Of a stretch of DNA of 64,000 nucleotides, positions 11,899-21,045 are shown in pieces (position 1 is the stretch's first letter; every line of letters starts with the position of its first letter). The stretch is from Polynucleobacter sp. IMCC 30228 (GTDB lineage Bacteria; Pseudomonadota; Gammaproteobacteria; Burkholderiales; Burkholderiaceae). The stretch is taken from NCBI RefSeq assembly GCF_021395205.1, contig NZ_JAJVCS010000003.1, positions 62,001 through 126,000 on the forward strand, read 5' to 3'. Made by a program: the position numbers and the translations under genes. Under the pieces are notes generated by a model. It was not told where the DNA came from. It did not search any database and saw only the letters and a list, made by a program, of their open reading frames with translations.

Positions 11899-13314
11899 TT
11901 AGACGTTCTTAATCAAAACCATTGATTTACGATCCCAGTTATAAATTTCTTTACGCTCGATGGGTAAATCATCGACTGTGGCGCGCACAAAGCCCCGCTT
12001 TAAAAACCAATGTTCGGTACGGGTTGTGAGGACAAAAAGCTTGGTGATACCCTCATTTTTTGCTCTCATTTCAATATGCTTGAGGAGGCGCTCTCCATCA
12101 CCCGAGCCTTGTACTTCGCTATCAACGGCTAAACAAGCGAGCTCGCCAACCTGATTCGGAAAAGGGAAGAGCGCAGCGCAACCAAATAGCACCCGATCAT
12201 GCTCGATAACCGAAAACCGCGCGATATCGCGCTCAATGACATCTTGACCGCGGGGCGCCAAAATACCTTCTTCTTCAAGCGGCATGGTGAGCTGCAAAAT
12301 ACCGCTAACATCATCTTGGTTGGCTTCGCGTAAATTTTCAATGTTGGAGGAGGCTAGCATCATCCCAATACCATCGTGAGTAAATAACTCTTCCAAAAGC
12401 GCGCCATCGCGATTGGCAGGTAAAAAATGTACGCGGTTGACGCCAGCTTTAACAGCTTGTGCGGCTAAATTCAGTAAGCTACGAAAACCGGGGAGCAATT
12501 CGGCATGGCTATTCACATAAGTGTTTAATTGCTCCAGCGACAATTCAGTTATGGGTTCGTGCTGCTCATCGCGCAGAGCGGGATAGGGCGTTAGAAATAA
12601 AATTTTGTCAGCCTTTAAGGCTGCAGCAGTCGCTGCAGCGACATCTTCATACGATAAATTAAATGCTTGGCCAGTGGGCGAAAAACCAAGCGGCGAGAGC
12701 AAAACTATTTTATTGCTATCAAGCGAGAGCTTGATGGATTCAGCATCGACTTTGCGGACTAAGCCAGTATGAATAAAGTCGGTTCCGTCAACTACGCCAA
12801 AAGGCATAGCAGTTATAAAGTTTCCAGAAATTACTGAGATGCGTGAACCTGCCATGGGGGTGTTGGGCAAGCCGCGGCTAAAAGCGGCCTCAATATCTAG
12901 CCGTAATTCACCAGCTGCTTCTTTTACACACTCTAAGGCCGCAGCATCAGTAATGCGGTATGCGCTCATGGTGGCTTTGCCGTATTTACTTTTAATTTTG
13001 CGCAACTTAAGCTGCTCTTCAATTTGCGGGCGAATGCCGTGGACCAAGACAATACGCATGCCCATGGCGTGCAGCATAGCAATATCTTCGATTAGGTTCT
13101 CTAGGCCAATTTCTTGGGCCAATTCGCCAGCAAAAGCAATGACAAAGGTTTTTCCACGAAAACTATGGATATACGGCGCAACATCGCGGAGCCAAGCAAC
13201 AAAGGGGAAATCAGTACCCGCAGGGATTGCAGCCAGGTTTAATGACGAAGTTTGCTGGGTAGTGGCGGCTAAGTCACGCCGGTTTTGGTCGAGCTTAGGT
13301 GGATTCGCGTTCAT
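11899..13314 (-). CDS. argA: Amino-acid N-acetyltransferase (N-acetylglutamate synthase)
   Basis: ArgA acetylates glutamate from acetyl-CoA, the first step of arginine synthesis. An N-terminal amino-acid-kinase-like domain (FRGKTFVIAFAGELAQE, then MRIVLVHGIRPQIEEQL) is followed by a C-terminal GNAT domain (LAVDSEVQGSGDGERLLKHI, about residues 385-405). I start at the ATG at 13314 (471 residues); the frame stays open to 13356, but those codons fall beyond a TATAAT promoter and inside the divergent hrpA start. Feedback control by arginine is usual for the family but cannot be read here. Confidence 0.92.
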   Translation of the reverse strand: MNANPPKLDQNRRDLAATTQQTSSLNLAAIPAGTDFPFVAWLRDVAPYIHSFRGKTFVIAFAGELAQEIGLENLIEDIAMLHAMGMRIVLVHGIRPQIEEQLKLRKIKSKYGKATMSAYRITDAAALECVKEAAGELRLDIEAAFSRGLPNTPMAGSRISVISGNFITAMPFGVVDGTDFIHTGLVRKVDAESIKLSLDSNKIVLLSPLGFSPTGQAFNLSYEDVAAATAAALKADKILFLTPYPALRDEQHEPITELSLEQLNTYVNSHAELLPGFRSLLNLAAQAVKAGVNRVHFLPANRDGALLEELFTHDGIGMMLASSNIENLREANQDDVSGILQLTMPLEEEGILAPRGQDVIERDIARFSVIEHDRVLFGCAALFPFPNQVGELACLAVDSEVQGSGDGERLLKHIEMRAKNEGITKLFVLTTRTEHWFLKRGFVRATVDDLPIERKEIYNWDRKSMVLIKNV

Positions 13315-13323
13315 AGTGAGAAA

Positions 13324-13352
13324 ATTATAGGGTGCAGAAGCCGATAAACCAA
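13324..13352 (-). promoter_or_regulatory. Probable argA promoter, leaderless geometry
   Basis: On the minus strand TTGGTT (13347-13352) and a perfect TATAAT (13324-13329) are 17 bp apart. The -10 ends 9 nt before the argA ATG, so transcription should begin within a few bases of the start codon. No Shine-Dalgarno is present between them. The element overlaps the annotated GTG start of hrpA at 13332. Confidence 0.5.
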
Positions 13353-16300
13353 ACAAAATTCAACCCAGAGTCTCTACCTGTGTCCACTTCCAACACTTCT
13401 GAGGAGGCCAAAGCTTGCCTTCTTGCGATTGAGTTTCCCGAAGAATTGCCAGTTTCAGGTGAGCGTGAGCGGATTATGGCAGCTTTGCGAGAACACCAAT
13501 TGGTGATTGTTTGCGGCGAGACTGGCTCAGGAAAAACGACTCAGCTGCCCAAAATTTGTCTTGCGCTTGGTCGGGGACGGGCTAATGGAGGGCGTTTAAT
13601 TGGCCATACGCAGCCCCGCCGTATTGCTGCCACAGCAACCGCCAAACGCATTGCGCATGAATTACATTCCCCATTGGGTCAGGATGTGGGTTATCAAGTA
13701 CGTTTTGCCGATAAGACTAGCTCTACCGCTTCAATCAAATTAATGACGGATGGCATTTTATTGGCTGAGACGCAGCGCGATCCACTCTTAAAGGCTTATG
13801 ACACCATTATTATTGATGAGGCCCATGAGCGCAGTTTAAATATTGATTTTTTATTGGGATATTTGCGGCAACTTTTGCCCAAACGTAAAGATCTCAAAGT
13901 GATCATTACTTCGGCCACAATTGATGCGAATCGTTTTGCGCAACACTTCGCTATTAATGAAATGCCCGCTCCAGTTATAGAAGTGAGCGGCCGTTTATTT
14001 CCAGTAGAGCAACGGTATTTTCCTTTAGAGGGCGCAGGCAAAAAGGAAACAAAGGATTTGAGCGAGGGTGTAGCAGAGGCGATTCATGATTTATGGCGTG
14101 AGGGTGCTTTAGGTGCTGGGGACGCGTTAGTATTTTTACCAGGCGAACGGGAGATTCGCGAATGTGCTGAAGTGTTACGCAAAGATCCCCATTTGCAACA
14201 GCGTTTTCATCCCGAGGTCTTAACCTTATTTGCGCGTCAATCGGTGGCAGAGCAAGAGCGGGTATTTCAAACAGGGCATGGACGCCGCATTATTCTAACT
14301 ACCAATGTTGCTGAAACATCTTTAACGGTGCCCAATATTCGCTATGTGATTGATAGCGGTTTAGCGCGAGTGAAACGCTATTCCTATCGTAATAAAGTGG
14401 AGCAATTACAAATTGAGCCCATTTCACAAGCCGCTGCCAACCAACGTGCAGGCCGCTGTGGTCGGGTTGCAGATGGTATTTGTGTGCGCCTGTATAGTGA
14501 AGAAGATTTTCTGGGGCGGCAAAAATTTACTGATCCGGAAATTTTGCGGAGCTCGCTAGCAGCAGTTTTATTACGCATGAGTGCCTTACATTTACCGCGT
14601 ATTCATGATTTTCCTTTTTTAGATCGCCCATTGGGCAGAGCAGTAGCCGATGGCATGCAATTGCTAGATGAATTAGGCGCGATTGAAACGAGCGCTGAAG
14701 ATGGTGCTCAAGCAGGTGAAATTAAGCTTACTGCCTTAGGGCGTGAATTAACAGAATTACCGTTAGATCCAAAAGTTGGGCGCATGCTACTGGCGGCGCG
14801 AGATCATCAGGCCTTAAAAGAAGTTACTATTATTGTTTCTGCTTTAGCGACCCAAGATCCACGCGATCGACCGTTGGAGCAGGCAGCTGCTGCCGATGCA
14901 GCGCACCAACGTTTCGCTGACCCTAAATCTGAATTTTTGAATTATTTAAAAATTTGGAATTGGTATCAAGATGCCTTACATCATAAGCACTCTAATCGAC
15001 AGTTAGAAAATTTATGTCGAAGTCAATTTTTATCCCCCCGCCGATTACGTGAATGGCGAGATGTTTATGGCCAGCTACATACTATGTTAGGCGAAAAGGG
15101 TTGGCGTGAAAATACGATACCGGCGACCTATGAGCAAATTCATTTAGCTTTATTAACCGGCTTATTGGGGCATGTAGCTAAAAAAGAAGAGAGTGATAAG
15201 ACCACCACGCCAAATACTAAAGTAGGCTCCTATTTGGGCGCACGCGGAATTCGACTTTTTATTTGGCCCGGTTCAAGCTTGGGAAAAAAGGCCGGGGCAT
15301 GGATTTTGGCAGGTGAATTACAAGAAACCACACGGATGTATGCCCGCACGCTTGCCAAAATTGAGCCACACTGGGTCGAACAAGTGGGCGCACACCGTTT
15401 GGTCAAATCTTTAAGTGACCCTTTCTGGGATAGTCGTCAAGGTGAAGTCATGGCGCATGAACGCGGTACCTTGTATGGGCTATCGATTTACCATGGCCGC
15501 AAAGTCACTTTTGCTCCCCATGATCAAGCTGAAGCCCGTCAATTATTTATTCAAAAAGCCTTGGTTGAAGGGGAGATGTTTGGGCGGGTAGATACCCCGG
15601 CACTGGCGAAAGAAACCGAAATAGAGGCGCAAAAGCGCTATCCTCATAACTATGCGTTTTTCTGGCATAACCGCCGTTTAGTGCGGGAAATTGAGGCGCT
15701 CGAGCATCGCTCGCGTCGCCCAGATGTACTAGTTGACGATGAACTATTGTTTGCTTTTTATGCGGCACGTATACCGACGGAAATTTATAGTCGCCCTGGT
15801 TTACAAGCTTGGTTACAAAAAACGGCTACTGCTGAAGCGAGTTTACGTTTAGATAAAGCCGACTTAATGCGTCATGAAGCTGCAGGAATAACGGTCGATC
15901 GATATCCTCAGCAATTAGTCATGGGGGGCACTGAATTTACTTTGTCTTATCACTTTGAGCCAGCTAGTCCAAAAGATGGGGTGACCTTAATTTTGCCTTT
16001 AACGCTATTGAATCAAGTAGATAGTCGTCGTTGTGAGTGGTTAGTACCTGGGATGTGCGAAGAGAAAACGCAAATACTAGTCAAGTCGCTCCCGCAAAAG
16101 TTGCGGCGTCATTGCGTACCAATTGCTGACTACGCTAAGGATTTTTTGGAGCGTAGGATAGCAGCGGATGAATTTGGTAAGGGCGATTATCTCGATAGCT
16201 TGATCTTGGATTTACGTCAAGTGAAGTCTTTAGAGGTAAAGCGTAGCGATTTTCGTCTTGAAGCGTTAGCGCCGCATTTGCTGATGAATTTTCGTTTACT

Positions 16301-17303
16301 GGATGAGCACGGTCGGCAATTAGAATTAGAGCGTAACTTGCCGCGCTTAAAAGCTGAGTTTGGTAATAGCGCCCGTCTTGCTTTTCAGGCCGTTGCGCTG
16401 GCGCCATCAGCCCTTTCTCGCACAGCCCTTAGCTCTGGCACTTATACCCAGTGGGACTTTGGCGAACTGGCAGAAACCTTAGAAATTCAAAAAGGAGGCA
16501 AAACCCTGTTTGGTTATCCTGCCTTAGTCGATGGCGGGGAATCTTGTGAATTAGCGGTATTTGATGATGTAGTTGAGGCACGTAAATTCCATTGGCTCGG
16601 TTTACGCCGTTTATTTGCGCTGAGTCAACGCGATACCCTAAAAGCCCTGCAAAAACAATTACCCCATGCGCGTGAAATTGGCTTGTTATTTATGCAAATT
16701 GGTACGGTAGAGAGCATCATGGAGCAGATTCTGAATTTAGCACTTGAACGAGCATTCATGGCAGAACCGTTGCCGAATAATCATGAGCAATTTCAAGCGC
16801 GTTTGCAAGCAGGCAAGCCACGGCTAACTTTAATTGCCCAAGAAATTGCCCGCCATCTCTTAGTCGCCTTGGAAGCCCACGCCGATGTACAGAAAAAATT
16901 AGCGCAAGCAAAAGCCCTTTCTGCTAGCGCTCATGCTGATATTACCCAGCAAATTCAGGGTTTGATTTTTCCGCGCTGCATTGCTGACGTGCCCTATACG
17001 CAATTAGTGCACTTACCCCGCTATTTAAAAGCCATTGTTTTACGTCTTGATAAATTGCGCGCTAATCCGGTGCGCGATGCCCAGGCTCAGCGAGAGTGGG
17101 AGGCCTTAGCGAGGCCTTGGCAAAAATTACTTCAAGGCCAGAAAGGGGGCGCATCTTATGTTTTAGATGAAGACGCGCGTTTACAAGATTTTCGTTGGCA
17201 ATTAGAAGAGCTCAGGGTAGCCTTGTTTGCTCAAGAATTAAAAACTCCTATGCCAATGTCAGCTAAACGCCTCGAAAAGGTGCTGCAAAGCCTTTATAGG
17301 TAA
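13332..17303 (+). CDS. hrpA: ATP-dependent RNA helicase HrpA (DEAH box)
   Basis: A 1323-residue DEAH-box helicase of the HrpA type, close to the 1300 residues of E. coli HrpA. Motif I is GETGSGKTTQLPK (about residue 60), motif II IIIDEAHERSLN, motif III ITSATID, motif VI QRAGRCGR. The HA2/OB region and the long DUF3418-type C-terminal part of HrpA follow. It is thought to act on mRNA or stalled ribosomes. The true start may be the GTG at 13332 or another GTG at 13380 (17 codons fewer); neither has a strong ribosome site. Confidence 0.93.
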   Translation: MQKPINQTKFNPESLPVSTSNTSEEAKACLLAIEFPEELPVSGERERIMAALREHQLVIVCGETGSGKTTQLPKICLALGRGRANGGRLIGHTQPRRIAATATAKRIAHELHSPLGQDVGYQVRFADKTSSTASIKLMTDGILLAETQRDPLLKAYDTIIIDEAHERSLNIDFLLGYLRQLLPKRKDLKVIITSATIDANRFAQHFAINEMPAPVIEVSGRLFPVEQRYFPLEGAGKKETKDLSEGVAEAIHDLWREGALGAGDALVFLPGEREIRECAEVLRKDPHLQQRFHPEVLTLFARQSVAEQERVFQTGHGRRIILTTNVAETSLTVPNIRYVIDSGLARVKRYSYRNKVEQLQIEPISQAAANQRAGRCGRVADGICVRLYSEEDFLGRQKFTDPEILRSSLAAVLLRMSALHLPRIHDFPFLDRPLGRAVADGMQLLDELGAIETSAEDGAQAGEIKLTALGRELTELPLDPKVGRMLLAARDHQALKEVTIIVSALATQDPRDRPLEQAAAADAAHQRFADPKSEFLNYLKIWNWYQDALHHKHSNRQLENLCRSQFLSPRRLREWRDVYGQLHTMLGEKGWRENTIPATYEQIHLALLTGLLGHVAKKEESDKTTTPNTKVGSYLGARGIRLFIWPGSSLGKKAGAWILAGELQETTRMYARTLAKIEPHWVEQVGAHRLVKSLSDPFWDSRQGEVMAHERGTLYGLSIYHGRKVTFAPHDQAEARQLFIQKALVEGEMFGRVDTPALAKETEIEAQKRYPHNYAFFWHNRRLVREIEALEHRSRRPDVLVDDELLFAFYAARIPTEIYSRPGLQAWLQKTATAEASLRLDKADLMRHEAAGITVDRYPQQLVMGGTEFTLSYHFEPASPKDGVTLILPLTLLNQVDSRRCEWLVPGMCEEKTQILVKSLPQKLRRHCVPIADYAKDFLERRIAADEFGKGDYLDSLILDLRQVKSLEVKRSDFRLEALAPHLLMNFRLLDEHGRQLELERNLPRLKAEFGNSARLAFQAVALAPSALSRTALSSGTYTQWDFGELAETLEIQKGGKTLFGYPALVDGGESCELAVFDDVVEARKFHWLGLRRLFALSQRDTLKALQKQLPHAREIGLLFMQIGTVESIMEQILNLALERAFMAEPLPNNHEQFQARLQAGKPRLTLIAQEIARHLLVALEAHADVQKKLAQAKALSASAHADITQQIQGLIFPRCIADVPYTQLVHLPRYLKAIVLRLDKLRANPVRDAQAQREWEALARPWQKLLQGQKGGASYVLDEDARLQDFRWQLEELRVALFAQELKTPMPMSAKRLEKVLQSLYR

Positions 17304-17364
17304 ATATAGCTAAGTCTTGATTCGTATCAAAGCCGGTTGTAGAGAGGGGATTTACAATGGGCTA

Positions 17365-18375
17365 ATGAAATTTCTTTCCAGCGTTACTGTTTTTTTTGTC
17401 ACATATTTGCTCTTTCCGCATTCTGGTGTTGCGCAAACTGTTACCCCACCCCTAGCGAGGCAAGGCGAGCCAAAGGTTGCCATCGTATTAAATTCAGGTG
17501 ATGCCAGTATTAGCCTAGTCGATATGCAATTACGTGAAGTTATTAAAACTGTACCCATCGGGAAAGAGCCGCATCATTTAATGATGGCGCCTGATCAAAA
17601 AACCCTATTAGTGGCCAATGCGGTAGGCAATGATATTGCGGTTTTAAACGCTAACACTGGCGAGGTAAAAGGGCGTATTCCCAAAATCATTGACCCCTAC
17701 CAAATTGGCTACTCACCAAATAGTCAATGGTTTGTAGTGAATGGGAATCGCTTGAATCGAGTAGATATTTATGCTGTGCAAGGCAATGACTTTACTTTAG
17801 CGAAGTCACTTGCTTTGGCTAAGACTCCAAGCCACATTGCCTTTACTGCCGATAGCAAAATTGCTTTTATTACGTTGCAAGACTCTTCTGAGTTAGTGGC
17901 GATTGATTTAGCTAGTCAGACGGTATTGTGGAGAATGCCCACGGGACCAACACCTGCCGGTTTATGGCTGACCCCAGGAGATCAATATTTATTGGTGGGT
18001 ATTACTGGTGCTGATTATGTGGAAGTGATTGATTGGCGAACGCGCCAATCCATTAAGCGCATTGCGACCGGCAAGGGCGCGCATAACTTTAGACCTCAAG
18101 GCGATCGAAAGCATGTCTTTGTGAGTAATCGCGTAGCTTCAACGATTAGCTTAATTGATATGCAGACCTTAACTAAAGTGGGAGATATTACTGGTTTACC
18201 AGCGGGCCCAGACGACATGGAAATTACTCCTGATGGAAAAAGTTTATGGGTCACCTTGCGGTTTGCTAAAAAAGTGGCGGTGATTGATATTCCGAGTATG
18301 AAAGTAAGCTCAATTATTCCAGTAGGCAAATCACCGCATGGCGTTTTCTTTTATCCGCGAGCTGCCTGGGAGTAG
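17365..18375 (+). CDS. Secreted YVTN-type beta-propeller protein, function unknown
   Basis: A 336-residue exported protein. The ATG at 17365 gives a signal peptide (MKFLSSVTVFFVTYLLF, cleavage probably after SGVAQ). The rest is a series of about seven blade repeats with the YVTN signature pattern: VAIVLNSGDASISLVDM, TLLVANAVGNDIAVLNANTG, HVFVSNRVASTISLIDM, and SLWVTLRFAKKVAVIDI. Such propellers are periplasmic or surface proteins, sometimes binding cofactors or partners; no catalytic residues can be named. It is followed after 3 bp by a deacetylase gene and likely shares a transcript with it. Confidence 0.8.
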   Translation: MKFLSSVTVFFVTYLLFPHSGVAQTVTPPLARQGEPKVAIVLNSGDASISLVDMQLREVIKTVPIGKEPHHLMMAPDQKTLLVANAVGNDIAVLNANTGEVKGRIPKIIDPYQIGYSPNSQWFVVNGNRLNRVDIYAVQGNDFTLAKSLALAKTPSHIAFTADSKIAFITLQDSSELVAIDLASQTVLWRMPTGPTPAGLWLTPGDQYLLVGITGADYVEVIDWRTRQSIKRIATGKGAHNFRPQGDRKHVFVSNRVASTISLIDMQTLTKVGDITGLPAGPDDMEITPDGKSLWVTLRFAKKVAVIDIPSMKVSSIIPVGKSPHGVFFYPRAAWE

Positions 18376-18378
18376 ATT

Positions 18379-19164
18379 TTGCGTAGGCTCTTTAACTCGC
18401 TGCTGATTTTATTTTGTTTGACCAGTTTGGGGTGGGCACAAACTATGCCTACGTCAGTTTGCAATAAAACGGTGTACCTCACTTTTGATACTGGCAATAT
18501 GGCAATGGCTGAAACAATTGCAGCTATTCTGCAGCGCCAGCAAGTACAGGCTACTTTTTTTGTGGCCAACGAAAAAACCAGCCGCGGAGATTTTTCTTTA
18601 GACGATAGCTGGCGCTCTTATTGGCAAAAATTAGCGCAAGCAGGCCATCATTTTGGCAGTCATACTTATGATCATCTGTATTTTCAAGGCGATGGCAAAG
18701 CTGGGTTTGTTCGTCTTAAGCCACAATTTGGTGCCGATGCAGGCATTGGCAAATGGTATGACGCCCCCGCATTATGTGCGGAGTTAAAGCGGGTTGATGG
18801 GCGCTTTCATGATTTAACGGGGCGGCATTTAGAGCCCATCTGGCGCGCTCCAGGCGGTCGAACTTCAGCTCGGTTAATTGCACTTGCTGAGCAGTGTGGA
18901 TTTCAACATATAGCTTGGTCCAGAGCAGGGTTTTTAGGCGATGAGCTTGACTCGGGGCGCTTCCCTAATGCCGTCTTACTTGAGCAAGCTAGTAGAAATA
19001 TTCAAGATGGGGATATTGCCATGGCTCACTTAGGTATTTGGTCACGTAAAGAGGCCTGGGCGCCAGCAGTTTTAGAGCCCTTGATTGATAATTTGAAACA
19101 GCGGGGATTTTGTTTTGCTACTTTACCTGTAATCACTGCTAAATCCCTGCCTCTTAAACCATAA
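18379..19164 (+). CDS. Exported polysaccharide deacetylase-family protein with altered metal motif
   Basis: A 261-residue NodB-homology (carbohydrate esterase 4) protein with a signal peptide (LLILFCLTSLGWAQ). Motif 1 reads TFDTG (residues 35-39) where active deacetylases have TFDDG, so the second aspartate, normally a metal ligand, is threonine T38. Motif 2 SHTYDH supplies H95 and H99, and the RAPGGR segment fits motif 3. The start is a TTG three bases after the upstream stop, supported by GGGAG at a good distance. I recall similar TFDTG proteins in other betaproteobacteria, so this may be a distinct subfamily. Substrate unknown. Confidence 0.8.
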   Translation: MRRLFNSLLILFCLTSLGWAQTMPTSVCNKTVYLTFDTGNMAMAETIAAILQRQQVQATFFVANEKTSRGDFSLDDSWRSYWQKLAQAGHHFGSHTYDHLYFQGDGKAGFVRLKPQFGADAGIGKWYDAPALCAELKRVDGRFHDLTGRHLEPIWRAPGGRTSARLIALAEQCGFQHIAWSRAGFLGDELDSGRFPNAVLLEQASRNIQDGDIAMAHLGIWSRKEAWAPAVLEPLIDNLKQRGFCFATLPVITAKSLPLKP

Positions 19165-19179
19165 GGCTGAAGTACGACG

Positions 19180-20148
19180 ATGCTCGATTTTTTATCCCAG
19201 CAATATAGCCAAGCGCAAGAGGCTTTGTATCATTATTTGCTTGAGCCAGTGCTGTATCAATTTGGCTTAATGCATTGGGCAGAGGACGCTTTTGATGGCA
19301 GTGAATGGCTTTTATTGGGCTTACTACAAATTTTTCTTATTGCTTTTGGATTGCGCCTGTGGGAGAAATTGAATCCCGCTGAATTGCAAGTGCGTCAGGC
19401 CAAGGGCATGTCGGCTGATGTGTTTTACACTTTTTTTCATCGCTTGGGTTTATTTCACGCAATCATTTTCATTGTTTTTGCCGATCTCTTTTTCCAATTT
19501 GAAGGGCAATTACACGACTGGCGATTTGAGCGTTTTAATGTGGAAAGTTGGTGGCCTGGCATGACCTCAATTCCTTGGGTTAGCTTTTTGATTTATTTAA
19601 TCATCTTAGATTTTGTTGATTATTGTTATCACCGTGCTACCCATTACTTTCGGTGGTGGTGGCAGTTACATGCTTTACATCATAGCCAAACTACCATGAC
19701 AGCATGGTCGGATAATCGCAATCATTTTTTAGATGATGTGATGCGCGCCTTGGTTTTTGCGTTTTGCGCTTTAGTTATTGGAGTCAGCCCAGGTCAATTT
19801 ATTTTGCTGGTGGTCGTCAGTCAATTTATTCAAAGTTGGCAGCATGCAAATGTAAAAGTGCATTTAGGCTGGGCTAAGTATTTATTGGTATCGCCTATTT
19901 TCCATCGGCGCCATCATGCTATTCGTCTGGGCTATGAAGCCAGCAATCAACCTGGAGTATTGGGCGGGTGTAATTTTGGTGTTTTATTCCCGTGGTGGGA
20001 TATGATTTTTAAAACGGCTAATTTTGATCAGCAAGTTCACCCCACTGGCGTAGAGCATTTGCAACTTGCTAATGGCGTACTAAAGCATCAATGGCAGAGC
20101 TTAAAATTGGCTTGGCAGACTTTTTTTAAACGCCCTCATTCGCGTTAA
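19180..20148 (+). CDS. Fatty acid hydroxylase / sterol desaturase family membrane protein
   Basis: A 322-residue integral membrane di-iron enzyme of the fatty acid hydroxylase superfamily. The histidine clusters are plain: HRATH, HALHH, and HRRHH, plus the intervening HANVKVH. At least four hydrophobic segments are seen (for example WLLLGLLQIFLIAFGL and FVFCALVIG-like stretches). Family members hydroxylate or desaturate lipids using O2; the substrate cannot be told from sequence. It lies 15 bp after the deacetylase gene and 31 bp before a CysZ-like gene, so it is probably in the same operon. Confidence 0.85.
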   Translation: MLDFLSQQYSQAQEALYHYLLEPVLYQFGLMHWAEDAFDGSEWLLLGLLQIFLIAFGLRLWEKLNPAELQVRQAKGMSADVFYTFFHRLGLFHAIIFIVFADLFFQFEGQLHDWRFERFNVESWWPGMTSIPWVSFLIYLIILDFVDYCYHRATHYFRWWWQLHALHHSQTTMTAWSDNRNHFLDDVMRALVFAFCALVIGVSPGQFILLVVVSQFIQSWQHANVKVHLGWAKYLLVSPIFHRRHHAIRLGYEASNQPGVLGGCNFGVLFPWWDMIFKTANFDQQVHPTGVEHLQLANGVLKHQWQSLKLAWQTFFKRPHSR

Positions 20149-20179
20149 AGGTCTAGAAGTAACTTTAAAGGGAGTTTAG

Positions 20180-21037
20180 ATGGTTGGTTTTAGTAGCGTC
20201 ATTCGTGCTTTGGGTTTGGCCTTGGTAGGTTCAATGCATCCACGTATGTTATGGCTAAGCTTTAGACCATTTTTAATGGCGGCAGTTTTTTGGGGTGTTT
20301 TGCTCTGGTTCGCTTGGTCGCCTGCGCTCGATTATTTACGCATTTTTTTAAGCGCTTCGATTTTTACTAGTTGGATCGAGCATGCCCTTGCTTGGCTTGG
20401 CATTGAAGGTTCTCAAACCTGGTTAGCACCGTTATTTTTTATCATGCTTTTAATGCCAGTTGCGGCGATTAGTCTTTTGCTAGTGATTGCTTTTACAACT
20501 GTGCCCGCCATTGTAAATAGCGTGACCGAGCAGCCAGCTTATGCTAATTTGGCGCTGCCTGTTGGCACCCGTTTATTTGGGGGGTTTTTTAGTGGCCTAG
20601 TCTATACCCTTTGGTCAAGTTTAATTTGCTTGGTTTTGGTTTTTCTTACTTTACCTATTTGGTGGATACCACCCTTGTTTGCAATCTTGCCACCTTTGTT
20701 ATGGGGTTGGTTAACGATGCGTTTAATGACTTACGATGTTTTGGCGAAGCATGCCAGCACTGCTGAACGGCATGCCATATTAGAAAAATATCACTGGTCT
20801 TTATTAGTTATGGGTATTTTGGCGGGCTTACTGGGAGTGGTGCCTAGCTTCTTTTGGGCTACTTCGGTGCTAGCTTTAGTGTTATTTCCGTTTGTGTCGT
20901 TTGTGGCGCTGTGGGTCTATTCAATCATTTTTGTTTTTGCTGCTCTATGGTTTTCCCATTTCTTATTACAAGCCTTAATTGAACTGCGGAGTACGAGTAC
21001 CGTTGACGTGATTGAGCATGACCCGTTGCATGGATAA
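20180..21037 (+). CDS. EI24/CysZ-like integral membrane protein
   Basis: A 285-residue polytopic membrane protein with about six hydrophobic helices (for instance FLMAAVFWGVLLWFAW, LLMPVAAISLLLVIAF, and LLGVVPSFFWATSVLALVLF). The overall layout, with a long amphipathic middle segment and the final WALWFSHFLLQALIELR-type end, resembles the EI24 domain family that includes CysZ, a sulfate permease, but I see no cysteine-synthesis genes nearby, so the substrate is open. A GGAG ribosome site (AAGGGAGTTTAG) precedes the ATG. It is followed 8 bp later by the CinA-like gene. Confidence 0.7.
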   Translation: MVGFSSVIRALGLALVGSMHPRMLWLSFRPFLMAAVFWGVLLWFAWSPALDYLRIFLSASIFTSWIEHALAWLGIEGSQTWLAPLFFIMLLMPVAAISLLLVIAFTTVPAIVNSVTEQPAYANLALPVGTRLFGGFFSGLVYTLWSSLICLVLVFLTLPIWWIPPLFAILPPLLWGWLTMRLMTYDVLAKHASTAERHAILEKYHWSLLVMGILAGLLGVVPSFFWATSVLALVLFPFVSFVALWVYSIIFVFAALWFSHFLLQALIELRSTSTVDVIEHDPLHG

Positions 21038-21045
21038 TTGCGTAT

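Noticed and set aside
12839..13330. 163-codon open frame antisense to argA
   Set aside because: It mirrors the codon pattern of argA, has no ribosome site and shows no recognisable domain; argA is well supported.
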